Shown piece after piece: positions 8,114-19,004 of a DNA stretch of 41,725 nucleotides (within the stretch, counting starts at the first letter, position 1; the number at the start of each line of letters is the position of its first letter). Where the stretch lies: the NCBI GenBank assembly GCA_022340305.1, contig JAJDOF010000169.1, forward strand, positions 1-41,725, in the 5' to 3' direction. The position numbers were made by a program, and so were the translations under genes. A model generated the notes under the pieces. The model worked only from the letters and a program-made list of their open reading frames with translations, had not been told where the DNA came from and ran no database searches. The DNA comes from Gammaproteobacteria bacterium (GTDB lineage Bacteria > Pseudomonadota > Gammaproteobacteria > GCA-001735895).

Positions 8114-9630
8114 TGGCCAATCCACGAATGACCCGCATAGCGCTGTCGGAACTGCTGGCAGGCTTCGCTACGCGCGATCCGGTACCCTCCATCGAGATCC
8201 AGGATATCGCCAGCAATAGCGCTGCGGTGACTGTGAACTCGGCATTCATCGCTTTGCCCGGGATTCGCACCAATGGAATCGATTACGCCATCGATGCAGT
8301 CAAGGCGGGCGCAGTTGCCGTCATTTACGATGCTGCAGACGAATATAGCCTGCAACGCATCGCGTTGTTGCGCAAGCAGGTTGACACTTGCTGGGTCGGC
8401 GTCGATCAGCTCGACCGTGCCAATGGCCATATCGTCAGCCGTTTTTTTGGTGATCCGGCGCAGGCGATGACCATCGTCGGTATCACCGGCACCGATGGCA
8501 AGTCCAGCGTCACGCACCTGCTGACCCAGGCATTGACCCGCATCGGCAAGTCCTGCGCCAGTATTGGCACGCTGGGCTACGGTATCGGCAACCAGTTGAC
8601 GCCGGACAGTCTGACTACTCCTGACGTCGTCACCCTGCAATCGCGCCTGCATCAGTTTCGCCAGCAGCGTTGTGAGTATGTGATCATGGAAGTGTCGTCG
8701 CACGCACTGGAGCAATACCGTGTCAACGGCTGTGATTTCGACATCGCGGTGTTGACCAACCTGGGTCGCGATCATCTGGATTATCACGGCGATGAACAGA
8801 ATTATGCCGCGGCCAAGGCGCGCCTGTTTCATGATTTCAAGCTCAGCGGCCGGGTAGTCAATATGGACGATGGTTTCGGCCGGCAGCTCAGCGCATCGCT
8901 AGAATGCGAGGGCCTGTTGCGCTATTCGGTCGAAAGCGAGGATGGTATCGAAGTCGAGGTCAACCTTCGCAGCTACGAGAAAACCGACCAGGGGCAAAAT
9001 ATTCGCGCCAACACGCCGCTCGGTGAGGTCACCGCGGTGACCGCCTTGCTGGGTCGCTTCAATATCGAAAATACCCTGGCCTGCATCGCCACGCTGGTTG
9101 CACTGGGCCTGGATTACAACCAGATCGAACTAGCCCTGAAAGACTTGCGGCCAATTCCGGGGCGCATGGAAAAATTTGTCGGCCGCGCCGATCGCGCGCC
9201 AGCCGTGATTGATTTTGCGCATACCGAACAGGCGCTGCGCGCTTGTCTTGGCGCGGCGCGTGAGCATACCAGGGGCCAGTTGTGGTGTGTTTTTGGCTGT
9301 GGTGGTGATCGCGACCAGGGCAAGCGTCCGGGCATGGGGCGCGCGGTCGAGGAACTCGCCGATCGGGTCATCGTTACCGACGATAATCCACGCAACGAAG
9401 CACCCGGAAAAATTGTCGCAGAGATCCTGGTCGGCATGCAGCAGCCAGACAGGGCCTCTGTGGTGCATAGCCGTCAGGCCGCGATCGAGTACGCGCTGTC
9501 CCAGGCTACTGCTGACGACCTGGTGGTGATTGCCGGCAAAGGGCACGAGCAGGAGCAGATTATCGGTAACGAGCGTCGACCCTTCAGCGACCGTCATCTG
9601 GTCAGTCGCATCCTGCAGGTAGACGCATGA
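8110..9630 (+). CDS. murE: UDP-MurNAc-tripeptide synthetase MurE (meso-diaminopimelate-adding)
   Basis: MurE adds the third stem-peptide residue to UDP-MurNAc-L-Ala-D-Glu in the cytoplasm, using ATP. The 506-residue product has the Mur ligase nucleotide-binding loop GITGTDGKS (124-132), the central-domain EVSSHALEQ and YAAAKARLF segments (the latter holding the lysine that is carbamylated in the family), and DNPR at 425-428, the motif that selects meso-diaminopimelate rather than lysine. Start ATG 8110 overlaps the ftsI stop as ATGA; a second ATG follows directly at 8113. Confidence 0.97.
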   Translation: MMANPRMTRIALSELLAGFATRDPVPSIEIQDIASNSAAVTVNSAFIALPGIRTNGIDYAIDAVKAGAVAVIYDAADEYSLQRIALLRKQVDTCWVGVDQLDRANGHIVSRFFGDPAQAMTIVGITGTDGKSSVTHLLTQALTRIGKSCASIGTLGYGIGNQLTPDSLTTPDVVTLQSRLHQFRQQRCEYVIMEVSSHALEQYRVNGCDFDIAVLTNLGRDHLDYHGDEQNYAAAKARLFHDFKLSGRVVNMDDGFGRQLSASLECEGLLRYSVESEDGIEVEVNLRSYEKTDQGQNIRANTPLGEVTAVTALLGRFNIENTLACIATLVALGLDYNQIELALKDLRPIPGRMEKFVGRADRAPAVIDFAHTEQALRACLGAAREHTRGQLWCVFGCGGDRDQGKRPGMGRAVEELADRVIVTDDNPRNEAPGKIVAEILVGMQQPDRASVVHSRQAAIEYALSQATADDLVVIAGKGHEQEQIIGNERRPFSDRHLVSRILQVDA

Positions 9631-11009
9631 TTAGCCTGACGCTGACAACCCTGGCCCGGGTGCTCGACGTTGCCTGCGAGACCCCTGCGGAAATAACATT
9701 CAGCGGTGTCACCATCGACAGTCGTAAGGACTGTGACAGCAAGCTGTTTGTGGCTATCAAGGGCGATAATTTTGATGGCCACCAATTTGTCGAAAAGGCC
9801 TTTACCAACGGAGCGGTAATCGCGCTCGTTGAAACTCCTGTCGACTGCGATATCGCCCAACTGGTGGTCGATGATTGCAAGCGTGCAATGGGTCGCCTGG
9901 CCAATTACTGGCGGCATCAATGCAACCCTTGCGTCATTGCGCTTACCGGCAGCAATGGAAAAACAACGGTCAAGGAGATGTTGCGCCAGGTGCTGGCCCG
10001 CCAGGCGCCAACGCTGGCGACGCGTGGTAATTTCAACAATGACATCGGTCTGCCGTTGACGCTTTTCGAGCTGGATCCGGCCGATAAATTTGCCGTCATC
10101 GAAATGGGTGCGAATCATCGTGGCGAGATTGCGCGCCTTGCTGACATTGCCGGCCCCGATATTGTTTATGTCAATAATGTAGCGGCCGCCCACCTGGCGG
10201 GATTCGGTAGCATTCAGGGTGTCATCGAAGCCAAGGGCGAGCTTTACGCTTATTGCGGCCCTGGGCAAAAGGCATTATTCAACGCCGACGAGGTCGCAAG
10301 CCGATACTGGCAGGATCATTGTGCGGCAGGGACCCGAATTAGTTGCGCGCTGAATAAAGCGGCCGATGTCAGGGCGAGCTGGTCAGAAAGCGATGCATCG
10401 CTGGTCATCGAAATCAGTTACCGCGGTGAGCAACAGGCCTGCAGGCTCGCGGTTATCGGTGAGCATAACGTACGCAATGCGCTGGCTGCAGTATCGCTTG
10501 CGCTGCTGGCCGGCATCGACCTGGCCGCTGCAGTTGCCGGCCTGGAGGGTTTTTCAGGAGTTAAGGGGCGGCTGCAAATCCTGTCCGGTCCCGCGCATAG
10601 CCGTATCATCGACGATAGCTATAACGCTAATCCAGATTCGCTCGAGGCGGGCATCAAGGTACTTTGTTCGTTACCGGGTTCGCCCTGGCTTGCGCTTGGC
10701 GACATGGCTGAGCTCGGCGCCGAAGCGGTTGAACTGCATCGCGAGGCTGCACGTAGCGCGCGGCGTCACGGTGTTGAAAAAATGTTCGGACTCGGTGAAA
10801 TGAGTTGCATGGCAAGTGACGAGTTTGGTGCCGCGGGATCCTGCCATCAAGACATCGACGATATGGCTGAATCCATCCTGTCACAAATTCGGCAGGAGGT
10901 AAATTTGCTGGTGAAAGGGTCGCGCTCGGCCGGGATGGAGCGCCTGGTCAATCGATTGGTGCATGCCAATCCTCCGGCCAATCCTTCAGGAGATACCAAT
11001 GCTATTTAG
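9627..11009 (+). CDS. murF: UDP-MurNAc-pentapeptide synthetase MurF
   Basis: MurF ligates D-Ala-D-Ala to the UDP-MurNAc tripeptide, giving the cytoplasmic pentapeptide precursor. The 460 residues carry the P-loop [13 protein letters not shown] (Lys112), the central [14 protein letters not shown] and the C-terminal [10 protein letters not shown] motif. Its D-Ala-D-Ala substrate comes from ddl further along the same operon. The start overlaps the murE stop by 4 bp, and its end overlaps the mraY start by 11 bp. Confidence 0.97.
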   Translation: MISLTLTTLARVLDVACETPAEITFSGVTIDSRKDCDSKLFVAIKGDNFDGHQFVEKAFTNGAVIALVETPVDCDIAQLVVDDCKRAMGRLANYWRHQCNPCVIALTGSNGKTTVKEMLRQVLARQAPTLATRGNFNNDIGLPLTLFELDPADKFAVIEMGANHRGEIARLADIAGPDIVYVNNVAAAHLAGFGSIQGVIEAKGELYAYCGPGQKALFNADEVASRYWQDHCAAGTRISCALNKAADVRASWSESDASLVIEISYRGEQQACRLAVIGEHNVRNALAAVSLALLAGIDLAAAVAGLEGFSGVKGRLQILSGPAHSRIIDDSYNANPDSLEAGIKVLCSLPGSPWLALGDMAELGAEAVELHREAARSARRHGVEKMFGLGEMSCMASDEFGAAGSCHQDIDDMAESILSQIRQEVNLLVKGSRSAGMERLVNRLVHANPPANPSGDTNAI

Positions 11010-12081
11010 TTTATCCGAGTATCTCACGCAGTTTCACAGCGGCTTTAACGTATTCCAGTACCTGACTCTGCGCACCATACTCGGTGTGCTGACCGCGTTG
11101 ATTATTTCGTTGATCGTCGGTCCGGTCATGATCCGCTACCTGAATAGTTACAAGATCGGGCAAAGCGTGCGCAGCGATGGTCCGGAAAGTCACCTGTCGA
11201 AGGAGGGCACGCCGACCATGGGTGGGGCGTTGATCCTCGTCGCCATAGTCACCAGCACGTTGATGTGGGCTGATCTGTCGTCCCGTTTCGTCTGGGTAGT
11301 CTTGTTTGTCACGATTGGCTTCGGCGCGATCGGCTGGGTCGATGATTACCGAAAGATCGTGTTCGGTAACTCCAGGGGCCTGTCGGCCAGACTGAAGATT
11401 TTCTGGCAATCGCTGATTGGCCTGATAGCGGCTCTCGCGCTATATCACACCGCACAGTTCCCGATCGAGACCCAGCTCATCGTTCCCTTCATCAAGAATA
11501 TTCTTATCGATCTGGGCTGGTTTTACGTGGTGTTGACCTATTTTGTAATCGTCGGCAGCAGCAACGCGGTTAACCTGACGGATGGCCTGGACGGACTTGC
11601 GATTCTGCCTACCGTGCTGGTCGGTGGGGCACTCGGTGTATTCGCCTATCTCACCGGGAACTTCAACTTTTCCAATTACCTGGGTATTCCCTACGTGCCG
11701 GGCGTTGGCGAAATGGTCGTATTCTGCGGTGCCCTGGTCGGTGCCGGGCTCGGATTCCTGTGGTTTAACACTTACCCTGCGCAGGTGTTCATGGGCGACG
11801 TCGGCGCTTTGGCGCTGGGTGCCGCGCTAGGTACCGTGGCCGTCATCGTGCGCCAGGAACTGGTGCTGTTCATCATGGGTGGCATTTTCGTGGCGGAAAC
11901 CCTGTCGGTGATGGTGCAGGTTAGCTCCTTCAAGTTAACCGGCAAGCGTGTTTTCCGCATGGCGCCGTTACATCATCATTACGAGCTCAAAGGCTGGCCG
12001 GAACCACGTATTATTGTGCGCTTCTGGATCATTACCCTGGTGCTGGTGCTGGTCGGCCTGGCGAGTTTAAAGATCAGGTAA
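10999..12081 (+). CDS. mraY: Phospho-MurNAc-pentapeptide transferase MraY
   Basis: MraY transfers phospho-MurNAc-pentapeptide to undecaprenyl phosphate, making lipid I in the inner membrane. The 360-residue multi-pass protein has the family motifs [28 protein letters not shown] (catalytic aspartates) and the [11 protein letters not shown] segment near the C-terminus. The start is the ATG at 10999 preceded by AGGAG six to seven bases upstream, which gives exactly the E. coli length; an in-frame ATG at 10963 would sit inside murF without a ribosome site. Confidence 0.97.
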   Translation: MLFSLSEYLTQFHSGFNVFQYLTLRTILGVLTALIISLIVGPVMIRYLNSYKIGQSVRSDGPESHLSKEGTPTMGGALILVAIVTSTLMWADLSSRFVWVVLFVTIGFGAIGWVDDYRKIVFGNSRGLSARLKIFWQSLIGLIAALALYHTAQFPIETQLIVPFIKNILIDLGWFYVVLTYFVIVGSSNAVNLTDGLDGLAILPTVLVGGALGVFAYLTGNFNFSNYLGIPYVPGVGEMVVFCGALVGAGLGFLWFNTYPAQVFMGDVGALALGAALGTVAVIVRQELVLFIMGGIFVAETLSVMVQVSSFKLTGKRVFRMAPLHHHYELKGWPEPRIIVRFWIITLVLVLVGLASLKIR

Positions 12082-13427
12082 TGTTTAACGTGAAGCCACA
12101 GCCAACCATATTGCCCGATGTGAATTACCTGGTCGTCGGCCTCGGCCTGAGCGGGTACTCGAGCGCGCGCTTTTTGTTGCGCCGGGGATATCGTTGCCGG
12201 CTGCAGGATACGCGCGATCTGCCAGCCAATCTCATCAGCCTGCGTGAAGAATTCGACACAATTGAATTTGAGGCCGGACCGCTGAACGACGAAATGACGG
12301 CATGGGCCGACGTGCTGGTGGTGAGTCCCGGCGTTTCGGTACGCCAGAAAATGATTCAACAGGCGGCCGATAGCGGTAAAACTGTCCTCGGCGATATCGA
12401 GCTGTTTGCGCGCATGGTCGATAAACCGGTGGTTGCCATCACTGGATCCAATGGCAAGAGCACGGTCACCACGCTGGTGGGCGAAATGATCCGCCTGGAT
12501 CAACATGCGGTAGCGGTAGGCGGTAATCTCGGTACCCCGGCGCTTGATCTGCTGGAGCAGGAAGAAGTCGACTACTACGTGCTCGAGTTATCGAGTTACC
12601 AGCTCGAAACCACAAGCTCTTTGAGTCCCAGGGTAGCCGCCCTGCTAAATCTGTGTGAAGACCACCTCGATCGCTACTCGTCATATGCGGACTATGTTGC
12701 AACCAAATTGCTGGTTTATCGTAACGCCGAAACCTGTGTCAGCAATCTGGACGACGAAATGACACGCCATGATGCGAAAGATGTCAGCTTCAGCCTGGAC
12801 CCTCACAGCGACGCCGAATTTCGACTTGTCGAGGACGGAGCCTATTGGCTCGCGCATCGCAATGAGCCCTGGTTACCGGTCGATCGGCTTGGCATCAGTG
12901 GTCGCCATAACTGGGCCAATGCGTTGGCGGCGATGGCCATTGCCAACCGCCTGGGCATTTCGCGTGAGGCTATCGTCAGCGCGTTGCAGGAATTCCGGGG
13001 GATTGCACATCGCAGTCAATGGGTTGCCGAGATCGATGGTGTCGAGTGGATCAACGATTCCAAGGCCACCAATGTCGGTGCCGCGCAGGCTTCGATCGCA
13101 GGCCGCGATCGCCCGGTGATCCTGATCGCGGGCGGGCTGTCCAAGGGTGCCGATATGTCGTTGATGTTCGACAGCATCCAGCAAAAGGTAAAATGTGTGC
13201 TGCTGCTTGGCGCGGATGCCGAGCGTCTGCAACAAGCCTGGCAGGGTGCGACCGCGATCGAGCGTGTCGATACGATGCGTGCCGCGGTAGAGCGCGCTCG
13301 ACAAATCGCCAGGGCGGGTGATTGCGTATTGCTGGCTCCGGCCTGCGCGAGCTTTGATATGTATTCGAAGTTCGAAGCGCGCGGGGACGATTTCATGCAA
13401 TCTGTACTGGAGCTTGCCGATGTCTAG
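12081..13427 (+). CDS. murD: UDP-MurNAc-L-alanine:D-glutamate ligase MurD
   Basis: MurD adds D-glutamate to UDP-MurNAc-L-Ala. In 448 residues it shows the N-terminal uracil-binding fold (VVGLGLSGYSSA), the ATP loop ITGSNGKSTV (Lys126), the LELSSYQLE central motif, and NDSKATNVGA with LIAGGLSKGAD in the C-terminal domain. Start ATG shares one base with the mraY stop (TAATG). Confidence 0.96.
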   Translation: MFNVKPQPTILPDVNYLVVGLGLSGYSSARFLLRRGYRCRLQDTRDLPANLISLREEFDTIEFEAGPLNDEMTAWADVLVVSPGVSVRQKMIQQAADSGKTVLGDIELFARMVDKPVVAITGSNGKSTVTTLVGEMIRLDQHAVAVGGNLGTPALDLLEQEEVDYYVLELSSYQLETTSSLSPRVAALLNLCEDHLDRYSSYADYVATKLLVYRNAETCVSNLDDEMTRHDAKDVSFSLDPHSDAEFRLVEDGAYWLAHRNEPWLPVDRLGISGRHNWANALAAMAIANRLGISREAIVSALQEFRGIAHRSQWVAEIDGVEWINDSKATNVGAAQASIAGRDRPVILIAGGLSKGADMSLMFDSIQQKVKCVLLLGADAERLQQAWQGATAIERVDTMRAAVERARQIARAGDCVLLAPACASFDMYSKFEARGDDFMQSVLELADV

Positions 13428-14619
13428 CCAGGCGATCAGGGCAGACAAGCCGTCAGCCGGTGCCGGGTTTGAGCTTGCACAGGGTTACGATCGCGGTATA
13501 TTACTGCTTTACTTCACGTTGATTTGCCTCGGCCTGGTGATGGTGGCCTCGGCGTCGATCGGTATTGCCGATCAGAATACCGGCGACCCCTTTTTCTATG
13601 CCAAGCGTCAGTTTCTGCGGATTCTGCTCAGCCTGGCGTTATTGTGGGTAGCCTGCAGGATTCCATTGCAGTTCTGGAACCGTAATGGCATGGCATTGAT
13701 GCTGGGGTCCATCATCCTGTTGGGCTTCGTGTTGATTCCGGGCGTGGGACATACGGTAAATGGTGCGACGCGCTGGTTGAATTTTGGTCTCTTTACCTTC
13801 CAGGTTTCCGAGATTGCCAAGCTGTTCCTGATCATTTATCTGAGCGGCTATCTGCTGCGTCGTGGCGGTGAAGTGCAGACCAATACGATGGGGTTCATCA
13901 AGCCCATGCTGATCCTGGCGATGGCCAGCAGTCTGCTGTTGCTGGAGCCGGATTTTGGCGCTGCCGCGGTGTTGCTGATGACGGGCCTCGGGCTGATTTT
14001 TCTCGGTGGTGTACGCTTCGGCCAGTTCCTGTTGTTCGTGATTGGTACGCTCTGCATCATGGGCTTGCTCGCGGTGTCATCGCCGTATCGCCTGGCGCGT
14101 ATTACCTCGTTCCTCGATCCCTGGGCCGACCCCTTCAATAGCGGTTTTCAATTGACGCAATCATTGATCGCCATCGGTAGTGGCGGCTGGTTTGGAGCCG
14201 GTCTCGGCGGCAGCGTGCAAAAGCTGTTCTATTTGCCGGAGGCGCATACCGATTTCCTGTTTGCCATATTTGCCGAGGAATTCGGTTTCGTTGGACAGGT
14301 TTGCCTGATCGGAATGTTCGCACTATTTGCACTGCGCTGTTTTGGCATCGCCAAACTGGCCCTGCAGCGCGAGCAGGCCTTTGGCGCCTACCTCGCTTAC
14401 GGGGTCGGTTTGCTGATTACCTTGCAGGCGGCGATTAATATCGGCGTCAATATGGGCGCATTACCAACCAAGGGTCTGACCCTGCCGTTTGTCAGTTACG
14501 GCGGCAACTCGATTCTCAGCATGTCGTTCGCAGTCGGCCTGGTGCTGCGGGTGTACTTTGAATGCACCACGACCAGTGGAGCTGGCACTGCTCGCCGGCA
14601 TGCGCGGGTGGTCGCATGA
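13420..14619 (+). CDS. ftsW: Septal peptidoglycan glycosyltransferase FtsW
   Basis: FtsW is the SEDS-family polymerase that extends septal glycan strands from lipid II and works with FtsI. The 399-residue protein has about ten hydrophobic segments, the VNGATRWLNFG motif, the periplasmic EAHTDFLFA segment containing the catalytic aspartate, and GLTLPFVSYGGNS near the end. The motif normally read as QPSE or QPAE is QVSE here (Gln128-Glu131). ATG at 13420 lies inside the end of murD (8-bp overlap) with GGAG just upstream; the frame is open back to 13318 but those residues are a murD shadow. Confidence 0.95.
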   Translation: MSSQAIRADKPSAGAGFELAQGYDRGILLLYFTLICLGLVMVASASIGIADQNTGDPFFYAKRQFLRILLSLALLWVACRIPLQFWNRNGMALMLGSIILLGFVLIPGVGHTVNGATRWLNFGLFTFQVSEIAKLFLIIYLSGYLLRRGGEVQTNTMGFIKPMLILAMASSLLLLEPDFGAAAVLLMTGLGLIFLGGVRFGQFLLFVIGTLCIMGLLAVSSPYRLARITSFLDPWADPFNSGFQLTQSLIAIGSGGWFGAGLGGSVQKLFYLPEAHTDFLFAIFAEEFGFVGQVCLIGMFALFALRCFGIAKLALQREQAFGAYLAYGVGLLITLQAAINIGVNMGALPTKGLTLPFVSYGGNSILSMSFAVGLVLRVYFECTTTSGAGTARRHARVVA

Positions 14620-15722
14620 AGCCCATACTGCAACAACCCATCCTGGTGATGGCTGGCGGCACCGGGGGGCACGTATTCCCGGCGTTGGCGGTTGTCGAGT
14701 GTTTACGTGCGCGCGGCGAACAAATTGTCTGGCTCGGAACCCGGGCTGGTATCGAGGCGCGCGTGGTACCGGCGGCCGACATTGCGATTGAATGGCTCAA
14801 CGTCCAAGGTTTGCGCGGTAAGGGTATGGCAAGCCTGTTGCTGGCGCCATTTCGGCTGTTGCGCGCCTGCTGGCAGGCACTTCGTATTTTGCGGCGTACG
14901 CGGCCAAAGGCAGTTCTCGGCATGGGAGGCTTTGTTTCCGGACCGGGTGGCCTGATGGCCCGCTTACTGAATATCCCCTTGTTTGTACACGAGCAAAACG
15001 CCATCGTTGGCCTGACCAATCGAATTTTGAGTCGTTTTGCCACCGGCGTCTACGTCGCTTTTCCACAGGCGGCTGATGAGCTTGCCGGTGCCGAGTGCAT
15101 CGGTAACCCGGTGCGTGAGGATCTTACCCGGCTCGACGAGCCCAGCCTGCGCCTGCAGCAACGCCTGGACTCGCCGCTGCAATTACTGGTGATCGGCGGC
15201 AGTCTCGGCGCCGCTGCGCTGAACCGGATATTGCCACAGGCCATTGCCTGTCTGGAGCCCGGGCAGCGCCCGCGGGTGCGTCACCAATGTGGCGAAAAGC
15301 ACCTGCAGAGTTGCCAGCAGCACTATGCCGAGGCCAGGGTCGACGCCGAGGTAGCCAGTTTCATCGATGACATGTCCGCTGCCTATGCATGGGCCGACCT
15401 GGTGGTATGCCGTGCCGGCGCCCTGACCATTGCCGAGCTCTGCGCGGTTGGGCTGGGTTCACTACTGATCCCGTTTCCCTACGCAGTCGATAATCACCAG
15501 CACTACAACGCCCTTTTCCTCGAGCAACAGGATGCTGCCCAGATATTGCCGGAGGACGAACTCAGTGCCGAGAAGCTTGCACTCAAGCTCAAGTTTTTTC
15601 AGCAGAATCGCCCGCGCCTGGTGGAGATGGCGGTGAATGCGCGCGCCCAGTTTCAGGCCGACGCCGGCGAGCGTCTGGCTGCGGGGATACTCTGCGGAAT
15701 TTCGGCGAGGACAGGCGCATGA
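14616..15722 (+). CDS. murG: UDP-GlcNAc:lipid I N-acetylglucosaminyltransferase MurG
   Basis: MurG turns lipid I into lipid II at the inner face of the membrane. The 368 residues fold as a GT-B enzyme: [15 protein letters not shown] is the N-terminal loop, [11 protein letters not shown] opens the second domain, and the UDP-GlcNAc site [10 protein letters not shown] with FPYAVDNHQ follows. Start is the ATG at 14616, overlapping the ftsW stop as ATGA. Confidence 0.97.
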   Translation: MKPILQQPILVMAGGTGGHVFPALAVVECLRARGEQIVWLGTRAGIEARVVPAADIAIEWLNVQGLRGKGMASLLLAPFRLLRACWQALRILRRTRPKAVLGMGGFVSGPGGLMARLLNIPLFVHEQNAIVGLTNRILSRFATGVYVAFPQAADELAGAECIGNPVREDLTRLDEPSLRLQQRLDSPLQLLVIGGSLGAAALNRILPQAIACLEPGQRPRVRHQCGEKHLQSCQQHYAEARVDAEVASFIDDMSAAYAWADLVVCRAGALTIAELCAVGLGSLLIPFPYAVDNHQHYNALFLEQQDAAQILPEDELSAEKLALKLKFFQQNRPRLVEMAVNARAQFQADAGERLAAGILCGISARTGA

Positions 15723-17146
15723 CGGTCAGCTCCAAACATTTCATGCGGCGCATTCGCAACATTCACTTCATCGGCATTGGCGGTGCCGGTATGAGCGGTA
15801 TCGCCGAAGTATTCCATAACCTGGGATACCAGATCAGCGGCTCCGACATTGCTGAAAATGCGATGGTACGACACTTGCGCAGCCTCGCGATCGAAATTGC
15901 AATCGGTCACCAGCGTGAAAATGTTGCGATGGCACATGTCGTCGTAGTATCGACTGCGATCGATGATGACAATCCGGAAGTCGAGTATGCGCGCGAATTG
16001 CGTATACCGGTGGTGCGACGCGCTGAAATGCTGGCCGAACTAATGCGTTTTCGGCGCGGCATCGCGGTCGCGGGAACGCACGGTAAAACAACCACCACCA
16101 GCCTGGTAGCGAGTGTGCTGGCGCGCGGTGATATCGACCCGACCTATGTGATCGGTGGCAAGCTGATCAGTTCGGGTAGCCATGCGCGGCTCGGCCTCAG
16201 TGACTACCTGGTCGCCGAGGCAGACGAAAGCGATGCTTCGTTCCTGTTTCTGCAGCCGATGATGGCGATTGTTACCAATATCGACAATGACCATTTGTCG
16301 ACCTACGAAGGCGATTTTGAGCGCCTCAAGTCAACCTTTATCGAATTTCTGCATCACTTGCCCTTCTATGGGCTGGCCGTTCTTTGTATCGATGACCCGG
16401 TAGTGCGCGAAGTCATGAAAGACGTGGCGCGACCGATGCTGACCTACGGCGAAGCGGAAGACGCCGACGTGCGCATTACCAACATTGTTCCGTGCGGCGC
16501 CAAAACCGGTTTCAGCGTTCAGCTTCCGGATAGCACCGAGCGACTTGACCTGGAGCTTAATCTGCCTGGGCGCCACAACGTGTTGAACGCGACGGCGGCG
16601 ATCAGCATTGCCTGGGAACTGGGTGTGGCGCGTGAAGCGATCGCCGAAGCGCTGTCCGAGTTCTCCGGCATTGGCCGGCGTTGCCAGATCAGTGAAAATC
16701 TGCAAGTCGCCAATGGGCGCATCATGCATATCGACGACTATGGCCATCATCCCAATGAAATCGCAGCGACGCTCGACGGAATTCGCGCTGCCTGGCCACA
16801 AAGACGCCTGGCGGTGCTGTTCCAGCCGCATCGTTACTCACGCACGCGTGATCTTTTCGAAGACTTTACCCAGGTACTGGCCGATGTCGATCAACTGATT
16901 CTGCTCGATGTTTACCCGGCAGGAGAAAGTTTCATCAAGGATGCCGATGGACGCGCTCTGGCCCGTTCCATCCGCGCGCGCGGCAAGGTTGACCCGGTGT
17001 TCGTCGAGGACCTGGCCGGCCTGGATGACGTGGTTGAAACCGTGTTACAGGACGGGGATATCTTCGTCACGCTGGGAGCCGGCAGTATCGGTGCCTGGGC
17101 TGCTGATTTCCTGGTGCGGCATACCGCGACAGGGGCGGGCGCATGA
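15719..17146 (+). CDS. murC: UDP-MurNAc:L-alanine ligase MurC
   Basis: MurC attaches L-alanine to UDP-MurNAc, the first stem-peptide step. The 475 residues contain the N-terminal [13 protein letters not shown] loop, the ATP-binding [11 protein letters not shown] (Lys123), EADESDASF in the central domain and [10 protein letters not shown] followed by FQPHRYSRT in the C-terminal domain, all diagnostic for MurC. The ATGA overlap with murG and again with murB suggests coupled translation. Confidence 0.97.
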   Translation: MTVSSKHFMRRIRNIHFIGIGGAGMSGIAEVFHNLGYQISGSDIAENAMVRHLRSLAIEIAIGHQRENVAMAHVVVVSTAIDDDNPEVEYARELRIPVVRRAEMLAELMRFRRGIAVAGTHGKTTTTSLVASVLARGDIDPTYVIGGKLISSGSHARLGLSDYLVAEADESDASFLFLQPMMAIVTNIDNDHLSTYEGDFERLKSTFIEFLHHLPFYGLAVLCIDDPVVREVMKDVARPMLTYGEAEDADVRITNIVPCGAKTGFSVQLPDSTERLDLELNLPGRHNVLNATAAISIAWELGVAREAIAEALSEFSGIGRRCQISENLQVANGRIMHIDDYGHHPNEIAATLDGIRAAWPQRRLAVLFQPHRYSRTRDLFEDFTQVLADVDQLILLDVYPAGESFIKDADGRALARSIRARGKVDPVFVEDLAGLDDVVETVLQDGDIFVTLGAGSIGAWAADFLVRHTATGAGA

Positions 17147-18039
17147 ACGTGGCTGGCAATAACCTGAAACTGCGTGGCAAGCTGATGTTTGACGAGCCCA
17201 TGGCAAAGCATACCAGTTGGCGCCTGGGCGGTCCGGCCGACCGCTATTACGTGCCCGCCGATCTCGCCGATTTGCAGTGCTTTCTGGCCCAGCTTGACGC
17301 CGCGACTGAAATTTTGTGGTTGGGACTGGGCAGCAACCTTTTGGTACGCGATGCCGGTTTTCGTGGCCAGGTTATTGCACCGCTCAATGCACTCAAGCAG
17401 ATAGAGTTGCAACTCGATGGTGATATCTATGCCGAATGTGGCAGCAGTTGCGCGCGCCTGGCGAAGTTTTGCCAGAAGAAGGGTCTCTCCGGGGCCGATT
17501 TCTTTGCCGGGATTCCTGGTACAGTCGGGGGCGCGCTGGCGATGAATGCCGGTGCTTTCGGTGGCGAAACCTGGGCCGCGGTGCAGCAACTGATCATGAT
17601 CGATCGACAGGGTCAGTTGCATCAGCGCGAAATCGACGAATTCGAGGTCGGCTACCGACATGTTCGCCTGCCCCAGTCGGAATGGTTTGCGGCTGCACTG
17701 TTTCGCTTTACCCCGCGCGCCGATAACGAAGAATCGAATATCCGCCAACTGCTGCGCCAGCGAAACGCCACGCAACCGATCGGGGAACCCTCCTGTGGGT
17801 CGGTGTTCAAAAATCCGCCGGGTCAACACGCTGCGCAGCTGATCGAGGCGGCCGGCCTCAAGGGACATCGCCTCGGCAGCGCGCGGGTATCGGACAAACA
17901 CGCCAACTTTATCATCAGCGATGCCGCTACACGCGCCTCCGATGTCGAAGCTTTGATCGAGCACATACGCGAGCGGGTTGCGGCTAAATTTGACGTTCGG
18001 CTTGAATCCGAAGTGCGCATCGTGGGAGAAGCCTCATGA
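17143..18039 (+). CDS. murB: UDP-N-acetylenolpyruvoylglucosamine reductase MurB
   Basis: MurB reduces UDP-GlcNAc-enolpyruvate to UDP-MurNAc with FAD and NADPH. At 298 residues it is about 40 shorter than E. coli MurB and looks like the type II form often found inside dcw clusters. [12 protein letters not shown] starts the FAD domain, [15 protein letters not shown] binds the cofactor, and [10 protein letters not shown] carries the catalytic serine (Ser220). The 4-bp overlaps with murC and ddl place it in the same translation-coupled series. Confidence 0.95.
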   Translation: MNVAGNNLKLRGKLMFDEPMAKHTSWRLGGPADRYYVPADLADLQCFLAQLDAATEILWLGLGSNLLVRDAGFRGQVIAPLNALKQIELQLDGDIYAECGSSCARLAKFCQKKGLSGADFFAGIPGTVGGALAMNAGAFGGETWAAVQQLIMIDRQGQLHQREIDEFEVGYRHVRLPQSEWFAAALFRFTPRADNEESNIRQLLRQRNATQPIGEPSCGSVFKNPPGQHAAQLIEAAGLKGHRLGSARVSDKHANFIISDAATRASDVEALIEHIRERVAAKFDVRLESEVRIVGEAS

Positions 18040-19004
18040 TCGCGCAGCTGAGAAAACCGATGCCTGGCAGCGCTCAGCAATGTGGGCGAGTCGCGGTGTT
18101 GATGGGCGGCGAGTCCGCCGAGCGTGAAGTTTCGTTGAAAAGTGGGCAGGCCGTCTACCAGGCCCTGCTTACCGCTGGGGTCGACGCAGTACCCGTTGAT
18201 CTGCAGGGTCATATTTTTCATCAACTTACCGAGCTCAAGGTTGATCGGGCGTTTAACCTGCTGCACGGACGTGGGGGCGAGGATGGTCGGATTCGTGCGG
18301 TGCTCGATTTTCTCGAAATACCCAGCACCGGTAGTGGCGTTGGTGCGTCGGCGTTGACCATGAATAAGGTCCTGACCAAGAAAGTCATTCGTTGCAGCGA
18401 TATCGCAACGCCCGATTTTATCGAGCTGCATGACGAATCCGACTGTGAACGACTGTTAGCAGATTTCGGCCTGCCGGTGTTTGTCAAACCGGTGCTGGAA
18501 GGGTCGAGTATCGGTACCGCTCCGGTACACCAGGCCAGCGAATTGTTACCTGCCTGGCAGGCGGCGCGTCGTTTCGGAGCGGTGTTTGCCGAACGCTTCA
18601 TCGATGGCAGCGAATACACCGCCGGCTTTATCGGCGACCAGGTGTTGCCACTGATCAAGCTGGAAACACCGAATGAATTTTACGACTACGAGGCCAAATA
18701 TCTGGCCGATGACACGATTTACACCTGCCCATGTGGCCTCGACGACGAACAGGTGAGCGAGATAAATGCCATGGTGCTGGATACGGTAAGGGCCACCGGA
18801 GTCTGTGGGTGGGGGCGGGTTGATCTGATGATGGATCGGCAACTTCGTCCTTGGATTATCGAAGTCAATACGATTCCCGGGATGACCGATCACAGCCTGA
18901 TCCCGATGGCGGGACGTGCAGCGGGTCTTGAAATGCCCGAGCTGGCGCTCACTATTCTTGCTGCAACGCTAAATGGAGAGAACGACCATGTTCAAGTTTC
19001 GTAA
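18036..19004 (+). CDS. ddl: D-alanine--D-alanine ligase
   Basis: Ddl joins two D-alanines with ATP to supply MurF. The 322-residue ATP-grasp enzyme matches DdlB: LMGGESAEREVSL near the N-terminus, LHGRGGEDG, KPVLEGSSIG, FYDYEAKYL, and the metal-binding IIEVNTIPGMT with HSLIPMAGRAAG at the end. The first 17 or so residues precede the conserved fold; an in-frame ATG at 18060 is an alternative start, but 18036 overlaps the murB stop as ATGA in the pattern of this operon. Confidence 0.95.
   Translation: MIAQLRKPMPGSAQQCGRVAVLMGGESAEREVSLKSGQAVYQALLTAGVDAVPVDLQGHIFHQLTELKVDRAFNLLHGRGGEDGRIRAVLDFLEIPSTGSGVGASALTMNKVLTKKVIRCSDIATPDFIELHDESDCERLLADFGLPVFVKPVLEGSSIGTAPVHQASELLPAWQAARRFGAVFAERFIDGSEYTAGFIGDQVLPLIKLETPNEFYDYEAKYLADDTIYTCPCGLDDEQVSEINAMVLDTVRATGVCGWGRVDLMMDRQLRPWIIEVNTIPGMTDHSLIPMAGRAAGLEMPELALTILAATLNGENDHVQVS

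Noticed and set aside
16912-17964. 350-residue minus-strand open frame
   Set aside because: Antisense to murC and murB, both clearly real; no recognisable family.
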